From the NCBI GenBank assembly GCA_003254905.1, contig QANU01016478.1, forward strand, positions 307,935 to 371,934: a DNA stretch of 64,000 nt, read 5' to 3'. Origin of the DNA: Nissolia schottii (taxonomy: Eukaryota; Streptophyta; Magnoliopsida; Fabales; Fabaceae). The notes under the pieces were generated by a model, which saw only the letters and a program-made list of their open reading frames with translations, was not told the DNA's origin and searched no databases. Shown piece after piece: positions 50,603-63,000 of the stretch (the first letter of the stretch is position 1; each line of letters starts with the position of its first letter). The translations under genes were made by a program, and so were the position numbers.

Positions 50603-51489
50603 AGAAGCTAGCTATTGATGATTCATTCATTCCAATAGGCATAACAGCTCACATCTGTAAATCAAAGTGAGAGCATGTGGTGCCCTCATGGATTTCCTTG
50701 GAATATGGTGAAGATTGTCTCATCTCTGCCCAACATGGTGCACTATTATATATGATATTCTGCAGGATCATGAATTACATGATGTATACCTGCCATGTCC
50801 TCCTATCCTGTTGTTGTGTTGGCAATCAGAAAACCACATTAGTCATCACCTACTTTGCCTCCTCTTGCTGCCACCTTACATTACCCTCTCCATTTCAATT
50901 TCTAATATATATATATATATATAAAATTGATGTCCACTGTCTGGGCTGTCTCAATGTAAGGGGGCTTGAACTGCAAAACTGATTCAAGAAAGGGTTTTAG
51001 AAGGATGAGATCAAGATTCTTTGGATGTGAATCATAGAAAATAATATTACAAATTTGAGAACAAGGATGGGTTTATCAATGTTACTGCTGTTGCTGTTGA
51101 GAGTTGTTTAGTGTGTGCACGAGTAGCATGTAACCTTGATTATGTTCCCTTTTGGTTTCACTTGCATTCCATTAAATTACTCTCAGTTTTCGTTCTGTTT
51201 TTGACACATGATGGAAGAACTTGACATTTTACTTGATTTTCTTAAATTACTATATAGATCGAGTAAATGTTTATATTAACTTTTGCCGTGTTATTAATCT
51301 GCTGCTGATCAGTTATAGAGCACTTCATAATTCATATATTGTCATAATATGTTTTATAACCTGCCATGTGAGATAGTAAAATAAGTGTTACTTTAATTTT
51401 AAAAGTATAATTGTAAATATGGGATAGTACTAAAATATCACTTATTAATACAAATATATAATGGAGACAAAATTAAATAGAAAATTATG

Positions 51490-51750
51490 ATGGCAGGGAT
51501 CATGGCTTTCGACGGGTCCTTTGTAAAATTGGTTCACTTGTTATTTCTGGAAATTATCATGCTTTTTATTTAGGTAGTGGTGATGAATATTTGTGGTTGG
51601 CTTTGACGGGATTGAAATGTGGAGGTTAAGCATGTCCTTCGTGAGACTAATTCTTGCCCTGATTGACTTGTTAAGTAGGGATCTTTAGGAGGAGATTTGT
51701 TGATCTACTTAAGGATTCAACCCATCCTGCATGAGGATTATCTGATTTTT
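51490..51750 (+). pseudogene. RNase H-like remnant, probably of a LINE
   Basis: Plus-strand reading gives HGFRRVLCKIGSLVISG, then YLWLALTGLKCGG, and, in a second frame, HVLRETNSCPD followed by LRIQPILHEDY. The order fits the RNase H domain found at the end of plant LINEs, where a HVxREAN-C-D pattern is common. It is broken by frame changes and stops. No other element parts are next to it. Confidence 0.5.
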
Positions 51751-52005
51751 TCTTCTTTTTTTTTTTAAAATGTTTTTGAAGCCTTAGCCTTATACTTTAC
51801 TTAATGATCTAACCCAAAAAAAAAAAGTATAGACAATAAGATGACAAACACAACAGATACCAAAATGTAGCGTATAAAAATTTGTGTGTTTCGTAATTAT
51901 CGAATTGTATACAACTATACGTATACAAATTTTCAATCCTCTGCATATCCCTACAATTTTGATGCCTTAGAGGACTAGAAGAGAAGAATCATCCCTGAGC
52001 ATACT

Positions 52006-52856
52006 CTAATGAGAGATTATGTTCAGAAGGGAGGTTCTAGTCTTAAGCAAATGCCTAACTATGCTACCTAAACCATTCTCGAGACATTCAATTGTGTTCT
52101 CCAAAGCCTCCAATCTTTCATGTGCAGCCTGCATCTTCTCAACGTTTGTAGTACCTTCACTTAGAAGGATGTTCAAAGCTGCATCCACACACTGCAACTC
52201 TTTTGAATTCTCAGAGTTCTCTTCACATGCAATTGTTCCCTTATGCATCAGTTTGCCCACTATCAGCCATTTGGTTGCTTTTGAATTTGATGCAACCAAG
52301 AATGACAAAATGGATTGGCAGACAGGCATGTTCATTGCAATGACTTCTCTAAGAACTCTAATCACAGCAGCAAGATCTTGATCTTGATTGGAGAGTTGTG
52401 ATGCTCCAAATTTGGAATCCCCTTGTTTCAAAGATGTGACCAACTTCCTCACATTCTTTTTCATCTTCTTTGAGAACAAACTATATTGGGCCACACACCT
52501 TTCAATAGTTGAATCTCCCTTTCTCCTTCTAAGAGCAGAATGAAGGGCTTGAACGTTTTCCTTGATCTGCATCATGGTGTCCCTTGTGATGCCACAGATC
52601 CATTCAGCAACTCTTGCACGCATTTCTCACCTTGATGATGAGAAATCGCCTTTTGGGTTGATGCCAAGTTGAGAACACCATCCAACCCAATGTACAGGTC
52701 TTCAAGCAAGGATAAACCAATGCTAATTGAACCTGGAGTGCATGTGGATGTTTCTTCCCAAGTCCTGAGCTTGGTGAGTTCCTCTTGTACTCTTGTGGAG
52801 CTTGGATGAGTTCCACAAGGAAAACTGTTTGAGCGAACATGGAACTTGCTTGCCAT
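52006..52856 (-). pseudogene. DUF241 copy 4, frameshifted
   Basis: From ATG at 52856 it reads MASKFHVRSNSFPCGTHPSS and follows copies 2 and 3 to KCVQELLNGS (near 52608). There, compared with them, about 19 bases are missing, those coding for SLRVLDI, and the frame shifts. From CGITRDTMMQIKENV on (frame of 52006-52623) the family sequence continues to LENGLGSIVRHLLKTRTSLLNIISH and a normal stop. All the rest of the gene is well kept, including a TATA (about 52944-52953), so the loss looks recent. An alternative reading starts at an ATG near 52623 (MRARVAEWICG) and would make a 205-residue protein lacking the N-terminal third. Confidence 0.85.
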
Positions 52857-52869
52857 GGCAATTTAAGCT

Positions 52870-55339
52870 CTCTTTTGTTGTATGTTCTTTTTTCAAATGA
52901 TGCTCAATGTTTCTATGGTCTTACCAATTCCCTTGACTCTATGCATATATATAGAAATAGGCCAGCAAAATGGGCTCACATGTGATGCCTGCATTGGTTT
53001 CCTTTGAGTTTGGTGAAGATGTCACATCTCTAGCAAACATTATGCTCTATTATATGTGATATTATAAGGATCATGACAGTGCTGAAATGGGGTTTGAGGT
53101 GCATAACTGGCATGTCCTCCTAGTGTTGGCAATCAGAGAACCTCATTAGTCATCACCTACTATGCCTCCCATGCTGCCACATTAACCCCTTTAATTTCAA
53201 ATATAAAATTGAGGGTTTGTTACAGCTTCATACACGTACACTGCTACCTGGATTGTCCACCAAGATGGATTAAAGAATGACTTTTGGGAGATTAAGATGC
53301 AGATCTTGCGGGATATGACAAATGGACAACAACTTGAGTTAAATAGATTAGTTTTTTGTATTGCAAAGTTATTTGTCAGTTGGTGGCGTCTAGAGTAGTT
53401 TAGGCCTTTGCACGAGTGGCATTTAAATCTTTATGCCTCGTTGTTGAATTTATAAGCCTGAAATTTTTAAAATCAAAATACTAAAAACAAGTGAGTTTGA
53501 AAATGCAGTGGCTCTGGTCTGGCCTCTCCAAGACTAGCACAATGAGCTTCAAGTAATAGACACACAAACTCATGAAAAAGACACTAACCATCATTTGAAA
53601 GACAAATATCAATAGCTGACACACACCAGCAAACACTTTCTTGGTTATGTTATGGATGAGTATTAATGGTTTTCAAAAGTTTTAGCATAAATACATAGGG
53701 CAAAAGAGAGAGAGTGCCATCTGCTGCAAACGTTGAGGAGACAAGCATTTAAGGGAGAGCAGTAGAGTGCCTTTCATTCTTCTTCATCATCTTCCACGCA
53801 GCCTCTCAAAATCCATAACCTCTTCATTTTTCAGTGAAATGTCTCTCTGCTCATATGCCCTACTCTTCATTTCAGGATGGTTTCAGTTTTTTATTTGGTT
53901 CCTGTAATTATTACCACTATTATGCGTCTTTGATGGCCCCTACTTAGTTTTGAACTGATTTGATCTTGTCTTGATAATAGTAGTATTTCAATGCCTTACT
54001 GCCTCAATTATTTCTTAGTTGATCTTTCAACTTAAAAAAAGTAACAAATTAGTTTTTGAATTATGCATTTATTGACCAATAAAAATGATTTCTAATGTCC
54101 TTTGTCTTTGTTGTCTTTAATACCGGTTTGCTTTATTAGTACGATCATTTAACAAATAACTACTGTGATCTGTGATTTCTTTGGTTAAATTTGACAGGAG
54201 CTATTGAAGTAATGTGGTTGTTTTCATTTGTATAATTGATTTTTTTTTATATGTGATAGATAATTTATATAAAAAGTATTTATATTTATTTATACAACAA
54301 GATAGATTACATAATGTTCTATTTGAATATGATAAAATTTGACTACACATACTTTATACGTGGGTGTTTGTAGTAAGGTTGTGAAGTGCGAAATCCAAAG
54401 TAAGAGGTATTGCTCATCAGTATATACAAAAAAAGTCAATTTATGTAAAGCTATTATTATAAAATTTCACTATCATATTAACAAATATTACAATCATGAC
54501 CAGAAGGTTGCTCGATTTAGACCGTCGAAGAAACAATGCCAGAATAGATGAAGTAACCAGTGGCAATATTAGACAATTTAACGTGTTGAACCAACTTGGA
54601 TATCGAGATGATACTAATATGCAATATCAGGATGACAGGATCCTCATACTCTCAAGAAGGCAATGCAATTAATCATCTTAGCTTGCATTTGTAATATTTA
54701 TTCATTTACTACTTTATATTTATGAAAATATTGATCTCAGTAATTTTGTACATGTATACAATACAATTCAATTTTATAGTTGATACAACAAAATACCGAG
54801 AGAAGTTCTCTTTTATAAAAAAGATTTCAAAAGTTATATAAAAAATAATATATAGTTAATTAATAATATAAAAAATCAAATGAGAACAAAATAGAAAGAT
54901 TTCAAGATCAGGTGAAAAGAGAAAAAAGAAATATTTTGTTTTGGGCCGGCAGGTATGAAGCGTTGGAGATTGGAGGATTGGAGTATTGTAGCTCTATGTA
55001 GTAAAGTATTAAACAAACAAAATACCGAAATATATTGGGTGAGCTTTGTCCATATCTTTCAACCCTACTTGGCAAGACAATGAGATTAAGATCATTGAAG
55101 AAGACATGGAGACAGTTTCAGGGAATGGCCCTTTGAATTCTCTTTGTAAGTGAATAAAATCAAAGCAATGATGTGAGGTGGCCCTTACACCATATGTAAC
55201 ATATTTAATAATATGAGTGGTTAGTTGTGTAGCTGGTGGGAGACGTGACAACATATACATATACATACACATTGCCTTCACATGTAAGTTCAATTGGCAT
55301 CAATGACCTATTAGATACTTCTTGTACATATACCCTTGG
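52870..55339. other. Intergenic DNA, no gene supported
   Basis: 52980-53330 is 5' flank shared with the other DUF241 copies in the cluster. The rest is AT-rich with short ORFs (54339-54551, 55009-55293) that have no recognisable content. Confidence 0.5.
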
Positions 55340-55444
55340 TACATGTATAAATATGTATATATATGCGATCAACACTCAGCAGTAGTAGCAGTAGCATAAT
55401 CCATTGAATCCACATAAAAAAAAAATTGGTACCTTTTTACCACG

Positions 55445-56648
55445 ATGAAAAAAGCAGCTATGGCAACGTTTTCACAAAAGCATTCTGGTCATCATAGTGG
55501 TAACATTCGATCTATTAGCTTACCAACAAGATCACATCCAAGCACAGCTAGAACAGAAGAGGAGCTGAACAAGCTGAAATCATTGGAGACATCATCATCA
55601 ACAACATCAAAGGTGGAAACAATATGCTGTTCCCTATTAGGCCTAGCAGAGGTTTACAAGTGTGTGGAAGATCTTCTGAAGCTGCCATTGACCCAACAAG
55701 CACTATCACATCACAAGCATGATGAGAAATGGGTTGATGAGTTGCTGGAATTCCCAGTGAGGTTCTTGGACATATTGGGGGAAACAAGGGATGCCATCAT
55801 GCTGATGAAAGGGAATGTTGGAGAGGTTCAATCTGCACTTAGAAGGAGAAAGGTTGGAGGCTACGATACCGCAAATACTTGATTTTGCCCACCCATGCAT
55901 ATTAGCATCAAATAGGTTTTTGAACTAGAAGATAAGCTTACAACAACTTATCCCATCTACAATAATATTTGCTCACTCTTCTTCACTATAAATATAACTT
56001 TTTATTTGATATACATTGCCATATTAGTATCTTATATTTTTATAAAATTATGTTATTTACATATTTTACCGTATAGTATTCAGTACTCGTATTCATGCTT
56101 GTGCAATATAGGTCGGAGGATTATTAGGGATGGAAAACCACATCTCTGCATATTGGAGCCAGAGGAGGAGCATGAGGAAGGAATGCACAAAATCTCTGCT
56201 TTTATTGAAGCATATAGATCGGTCCTTTGGGGCATCGTCTCCACCATTGGATCTTAATCACCACCTCTCCTCAGTTGTAAGGGCTCTCAGAGAGGCTAGT
56301 TTGATCACTAGCTCCATCTTTCAGTTGCTGCTGGTTTTTCTTTCGGCACCGGTTTTCAAGTTTAAGGTTAATAAGTGGGCATTAGTCTCAAGAATGATGC
56401 AGAAAGGGGTGCTTGTGTGCAATAACAGAATGGAGAATGTAAATGAAGTGGAAAAAGTGGACCTAGCACTCTGCAGAATTGTTATGGATGGTACAAGCAA
56501 GGATTTTGAGGCTGAGAAGATTCAATCTGCACATAGAGACCTTGAAGCTCTGATTGTAGCCATTGAAAGGCTTGAAAGTGGATTGGAGTGCTTGTTTAAG
56601 CACCTTATCAAAACTAGAGTGTCTTTTCTGAATATAGTTTCTCCCTGA
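55445..56648 (+). CDS. DUF241 protein with one intron, 314 residues (cluster copy 5)
   Basis: Exons 55445-55852 and 56112-56648 join in phase 0 across a 259-base GT-AG intron, unlike its intronless relatives here. Exon 1 has the family start NIRSISLPTRSHPSTARTEE and LAEVYKCVEDLL, and ends VQSALRRRK. Exon 2 begins VGGLLGMENHISAYWSQRR, matching the region after RRRK in the other copies, and ends LECLFKHLIKTRVSFLNIVSP. The start could also be the internal ATG at 55460 (MATFSQ), which fits the family better. The bases at both splice sites are alike (AGGTTGGAGG and AGGTCGGAGG). Without splicing, exon 1 would stop after YDTANT. A TATA-like TATAAATATG lies near 55346. Function unknown. Confidence 0.85.
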
Positions 56649-58792
56649 GTGGGGGGGAATTATGGTAGGTTTCGTGCAACTTGGGAATGGATTCTCTCAT
56701 GTTAAAAATTATCATGTCAAGAGAGAGGAAGACACAAACATTCTAGTAGGATCCAACTTAAACATTGTGGCCACTAAACATCTCCAACATTAATATGAGA
56801 AAATTCATTCTTATGTAGTTAAGAACTCAAGTCCTCCAATGAGGACATATGCAAATTAGAGGATCTGTATCAACCTTATGGACAGAAAGTTGTTGTCTTG
56901 TTGATGCAATAGTACATCCTCCTTGTGACTTGTTTCATTCATTGATTTATTATTTTATTTTATGTAAGTCTTTTCTATTATTTCTTTTTATTTTATTTCA
57001 CCATCTTTTTTTTTTTTTCAATTTAGATCTCTCTCTAGTCCATCCATAGTAATGTACCCTCATTTTTCTAATAACTTATATTTTGTGTAAACATCTTATG
57101 ACTTTAAAAATTAGGTTATTAACATTAGAACTATCAACACTAATAAGCATCTAATAAGATAAGGAAGAATTACTAATTACATTTTAAGGATGTAAAGTAG
57201 TATAAGAAAAGAAAAAAGGCATAAGAATATTCTGCAACAGAAATCAAAAATGTAATTCCAAGTCTTTTTAAAAGGTTTCCCAAAATATGTCTGGAGCAAT
57301 GCAGTACTGATATTACTTTTCATGAATAATGGAGTGTAATCTATATCTCAAAGACCTATCAGAATGACCCCAACATAACACTAGGTTAAAGCGGGTGAAA
57401 AGCAAAAAGAAAAGAGAAAAAAAGGAATAACCACTAGTTAATACCTCAATAACCTAGACACAATTGGACTAATCACATTCAAGATGTTTTTGCACGAGAC
57501 TCAGCACTTAGTAAAGTTTGATAATGATAAGATTTTTTTTATTGTTCTCAATTTGGCCCCATCCAAACTAATCTGGACTTGAACTTGAGATATTTGGTTA
57601 AAAAAGTAAGGTATTTATTACTTTGATTAACTCTACGTTAGTGTTTGATAATATGATAGGTGTATGCAGCTTTATCTTTGTAAGCAAAAATACTATTTTC
57701 AAGAATAATAATATCTTCCGATAATTGAACATTAATAATAAAATGGAGAAAACCACCCGTCATATTCATGTCCTTCATTTTCACCCAAACCCCTGAAATT
57801 TGATTTTCCAGTCACTTTCAGAATGTCATTATATTTGGTCTGCTTCCCAACTTATGGGCTATCATCCATCAACCCATCTTGCTCCCATCAGTTACATATA
57901 TATAATTATTAAGGTTATAATTGTGCACAACTGCATACATGAATCATTGAGTTGATCTTTTGCTGGAACAAGTTCAATTTGACCACATAAAATGACTTAT
58001 ACTAATAAATAAAAAAGTAAATAATTATTTTATTCAGAATGGATTCTAAGTCTCTTTTTTTTTCATCATATATATTCAGAAAATTATGATGGCTTTTAGC
58101 AATGTGAAAGAATTGATAAAAGCAGTAGCAGATCAGACTATGATAAGACTGACCACATGCATCTATCTCATCAGTTAACTGCAAACAATTTCTTCAACTA
58201 CCAACTAGCAAAAACATGAATACTAGATTATAAATATCTAGATTTGGGAGGGGTTGGGACAAGGAGAATGATGCATTAATGAATAGTGAGTATGGGATTT
58301 TCAGTGTTGTTTATGTGTACTCAAATGAAAAATAAAAATAAATTGTGTATAAAATTCTGAAGTACAATGGAAATGCATGATTTGCCTTGTAATTTATTCT
58401 TTCGGCTGAGATAATAACGTTAGCATGGTATTAATCTGTTGCCAACAGGACTTTCGACTTTGGGTTAGGCCCAATATCTTCTGTATATTATTTGGCCTTA
58501 GACTAATTTTGCCAAGGAGGGATGCTATTTGTATTTATTGGTAGGGGAGACCTAGTGTTTACATAGAGATAGCATTTTTCTTTGTTAAAACCCTACAAAA
58601 TCTAGTGAGGCCCAGCTGTTCATAACCACGCAGGCTAAGATGCATTATTGTTATTTTTAAATTTTTAAATGAACAAAATAAGCTTCTTAACCGAATAATT
58701 AGAATTTTAAATTTGGCAAAATGAATGATTTTAGTGCTTAATTGTCTAACTAACCAACAAATATTGAAGAACTAGACCTCATGTAAATTTTG
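56649..58792. other. Intergenic DNA, no gene seen
   Basis: AT-rich, with pyrimidine tracts near 56940-57040. The short ORFs 56849-57049 and 58002-58184 have no recognisable content. No element ends were found. Confidence 0.5.
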
Positions 58793-59674
58793 TTTTTGCA
58801 AAACACGCTTTTTGTGCCCCGACTTATTTTTGTTTTTCATTTTGGTCCTTTAACTAATTTTCTGTTCTTTTTAGTTCCCTAACTCTTATAAAATACACTT
58901 TTTGGTCCCCAACTTATTTTTTTTTTGTTTTGGTCCCCAAAATCAATTTTCTATTATTTTTGGTCCCCTAACTTCTTTTTTTCCCCTAACATTTGATATA
59001 TTTATGATATGCATGGAAAATATAAAATAATTATCCATACATCTTTTTTATTGAAGAACAATATCTAATAATAATAAATTTTGGTGATTATCAAATAATA
59101 ATAAATAACTACATATATTATGATAATTATTCACAATAATTTGGTATGTTTCATTACGTTGTTATTCGCTAACAATGCAAATTTATTATCAATGCATATA
59201 AATTAAACTCATTATTTATATTTTTTTATAGAAATATGGATTTAATTTTGATACATTATCAACGGAAAAAAAAGATTATGCATTGGTTTAATCATATATT
59301 ACTATATTATTTAAAGTATTAAACTTTTACAATAATTATTTATAATATTATATATATATATATTATTACATAATTAGTTAATTGTGTAAAATATTTTACA
59401 TATATAATTTTCCAAAACTATTCTCAATTATTATTGCATCTTACTTTAAAAATAAAAATAAGTTAGAGCACCTAAAAGCGTATTTTGTAAGAGTTAAGGG
59501 GCCAAAAAACAAAAAATTAGTCACCAAAACCAAAATGAAAAACAAAAATAAGTTAGTGGACCAAAAGTGTACTTTTTAAGAGTTAGGGGAACCAAAAAGT
59601 GCAAAAAAATAATTAGGGGGCCAAAATGAAAAACAAAAATATGTTAGGGGAGCAAATAGTGTATTTTGCCAAAA
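58793..59674. mobile_element. Non-autonomous element with long inverted repeats, about 880 bp
   Basis: The left arm (TTTTTGCAAAACACGCTTTTT, then GACTTATTTTTGTTTTTCAT) and the right arm (minus strand TTTTGGCAAAATACACTATT, then ATTTTTGTTTTTCATTTTGG) pair over about 200 bases. Within each arm, units of the type TTTGGTCCCCTAACTT recur several times. The middle is AT-rich and non-coding. AAATTTT lies at both ends, but the target duplication is not clear, so MULE is a guess. Confidence 0.65.
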
Positions 59675-60093
59675 TTTTATCTGAAATACTGTATTGCAGC
59701 CTTTGAAACTAGTGGCAATAAAAGCAAGAGAAGTAAACGTATAAAAGCAGTTTTTTGTCCGTCGAATTTTAAGAAAGGACAAGCATAAAACAATATTATC
59801 AAGTAATTAAAAATCCTAATTCCTACATGTAGTTAGTCAATTCAAATTTAGAATTGCATAAATATATATTGTGTACAACATTTACTTCTAATAAATATCA
59901 TACAATTATATTGTTTAAAGTTCTCTTTCTTTCAACAAGTCTAAAATAATATTGACCCTACTATGTATCTTCAACAGGTACTGATGCTCCTCTAAACTAA
60001 ACAGAACTTTTCAGCAACAGTTGATAATACATATACACAAAAGAAAATATTTCAGGATAGAAGTTTGTATCTGACAAATCTGAATGACAGCAA

Positions 60094-63000
60094 TCATTCA
60101 TTGGAAGAGTTGTCGCTGTCTTCTTCCTCGTATATATGATATTCTTCATCGTCTTGTGCTTGGTCGTTATCGATTTCATCAGAGGGGAAGCTACCAAAAA
60201 GCTCCTGCAAATGAGTCCTTGAAATGTTCTCCATGTTCAGATCTCATCATTATTAAGGAATCCAAAAGTGCCTGCGGATTCTTCCCAATGATATTTGAGA
60301 AAATCTAACTATCTACTCAGACATCAAAATCATACAAGAATAATCAAGATAAATTTATTTTGATTTTTGCATCACATTGAATCCTTTTCCAGATTTCCTA
60401 AGCCTAATATAGAAAAGGTGAATATTCTTAAAGTAGTTGTAGTTTTACCTTTTTACGTGAGGTATATGCACATGAAGGAGTCAGTTACACCTAAGTGGAT
60501 CACATGAAGCATTTTCTAGTCTACACTAACATTTCCATGAATACCGAAAACACCAGCATCCACCATCATCTGACTTCCAATTTCCTTGTGTACAATTTGG
60601 AACTGCATAAAAGGGCAAGGGGAAGGGTGTGCATTGATGGAAACACAACCAAGGAATGCGTTGCTCCATTTGAGGATATATTTAAGGGATAATATCTACT
60701 TGAGACTAAAGAGCCTCAGTAAGACCTATCTTAAATGACAAGAATCCAGATAGCCCTGTCAGCACCACCTACCTAGCTATGCATTGTCATTTGCCAGTTA
60801 CAAAAAAAAAATGTCATGGAAATCACATATTTCCATGAAGTGACATTTTGGCATGACTCGAACGCAGACAATATAAGGACCCATAAGTTGGTTCAGTGTC
60901 TTATCTAACAACTTAGCAATGTGTAGCACTAACTTACTGCATGCAAAGTTTGAAAGTGGCGGCTTGATGTAGCCTGAATTACACGATTTAGAATCATCTG
61001 GTCATACCCTCGTGAGATAAAGTTGTGCAAAGAAATAATGAGGGTTCATTCTTCAAACTTAACAGTGAAAATTAGAGTTCAAATAGAAAAAGGATACAAG
61101 AATGAGACGGTGGAGGCAGTTCACTATCTCCATCCTACACAAGTAAACGACATAAATTAAAAATTATTCTATGTAAAAGTCACGCTGATATAATCTATCG
61201 AGAAAACATAAAACTCAGAAAATATTAATAAGAATTACCAGATCAAGCTCTTCATAAGCATCCCATTCCTCTTCACTATTATTAGCCTCGGCTGCCTCCT
61301 CGTCATCATCTTCAACAATCTCAGGCACATCATTCTCTTCCAAACCTATATGTTCAAGATTAAAAAATTATCAATAATTGAACATATCAGACCAGAAAAT
61401 AGTAGTTTCAGTTGGAAAAGATACTAAGTTCTGTTTTCTTGACCGAAAAATTCCTCCAATTTGGTTCATAATCATATTAGATAACAAGTTAAATAAAATT
61501 TGTTTTAACTAACAGTATCCTGCTACAAAATAACCACCTTGATTAAACAAACTAGAAAACTTTTGCTGAAAAGAACCAAGATATAATTCTACCTTATGTT
61601 GTTAGGCCACGTAACACCCAAAATATGTCTATGTAGGGACTTCATTTAGAGCAGAAGTGAATTAGAAGCCAATGAAAGCTCTGGTCAGGTGAAGTTTGCT
61701 GTTGACTAATTCTTAATTCTTATACGTTATTGAATGCAGTAATTTTGTTGAGTCTATTACTAAATCAATATCAATATGAAGAATCATGAAAAAGAGATGG
61801 CATAACCTAAAGTAGCTTGTTCACATTCCACTCCTTCAAGCTTTGAGGCATTCTTACTGCACTCCCTCTTCAATTTTTCAAACCTTACAGTGGCATCTCT
61901 GAGTAAATTCTCTGCACCAGGCTTGGGGAATATTGATAGGAACCTCACCATAATACGTTGTCTAATACAATTAAGCATGTGGTGTGAAAACCATCCACTT
62001 GCAAACTGTAAAATTAGCATGTCAGATGCAACTCAGACAATATCTTACAGTAACTGCAACCGTCAAAGAAAAAGTCAAGGACACAATCGAGTACATTTTC
62101 TGATACTTTATTTGTTGTGACATAAACCACAGCAACTCCATGTGCAAAGAACTTAAGAATAGAACAAGACTCTATAGAATAAATCATCTACCTCCTAGCT
62201 CATTCAAGCAAAAAGGAAAAATAATGAGTAGGTCTGTGTCACGTGATGAGAAAAATGTAAGGGAAAATTAATACAAAGGACTGTAAGAGAGGCTAATTAA
62301 CAAAAAAGACCAATTATTTTGAAATTATTAAGAAAGACCAAATAAACATTAATTAAAGAGAAGGACCAAATAACGTTTACAAATAGTCATTAATACCCTT
62401 AATTTTATTCAATTATACCCGCAAATCTTCTTCCTACATTCTAAAGTGGTGGCTTTGATGATATTACTATTTGAATGAAACCATAGTATGAATACTGGAA
62501 TTTTTTATCTGGAATGTTTTTCCGAATTGAGTACTGCAATAGGCCTTATGGAAATTCAAGTATGTCCATGAAAATAATTTTACCTATTTCTCTTATCGCT
62601 CCATGGACCCACCACACCCTAATACCCTATTACCATATTTATGCTCTTATAGATTCGATCACTGGTTTGATACTGAAATTCATTAATGACAGTGGCGAGT
62701 ATAGCAATTGAATATGGTTTCTGCTCTTGCCATATTGATACAAGTTTGCCATTCATTTCAATAAAATGTTGCCTGGGAAAGCAACAGGACATAGGGTTTA
62801 AATGTTTAGGATGAATAATTGGGAAAGAATCAAGTAAGGGTATTATTGTCTATTCTAAAAGTTATATGGTCCTTCTCGTTAATTAAATATATATTAGGTC
62901 TCTATTAATAATTTTGATGTAACAGGTCCTTTTTACTGATTAGCCTCTCTTAGCGGTCCTTAATAATAATTTTCCCAAAATGTAAAGCATGTCAAAAGAG

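Noticed and set aside
60204-60310. Alternative frames in the last exon region of the right-edge gene (for example one reading NIIGKNPQALLDSL)
   Set aside because: These frames do not fit the phase of the upstream exon at 61098-61134, whereas the acceptor at 60243-60244 gives a single open frame to the stop at 60094.
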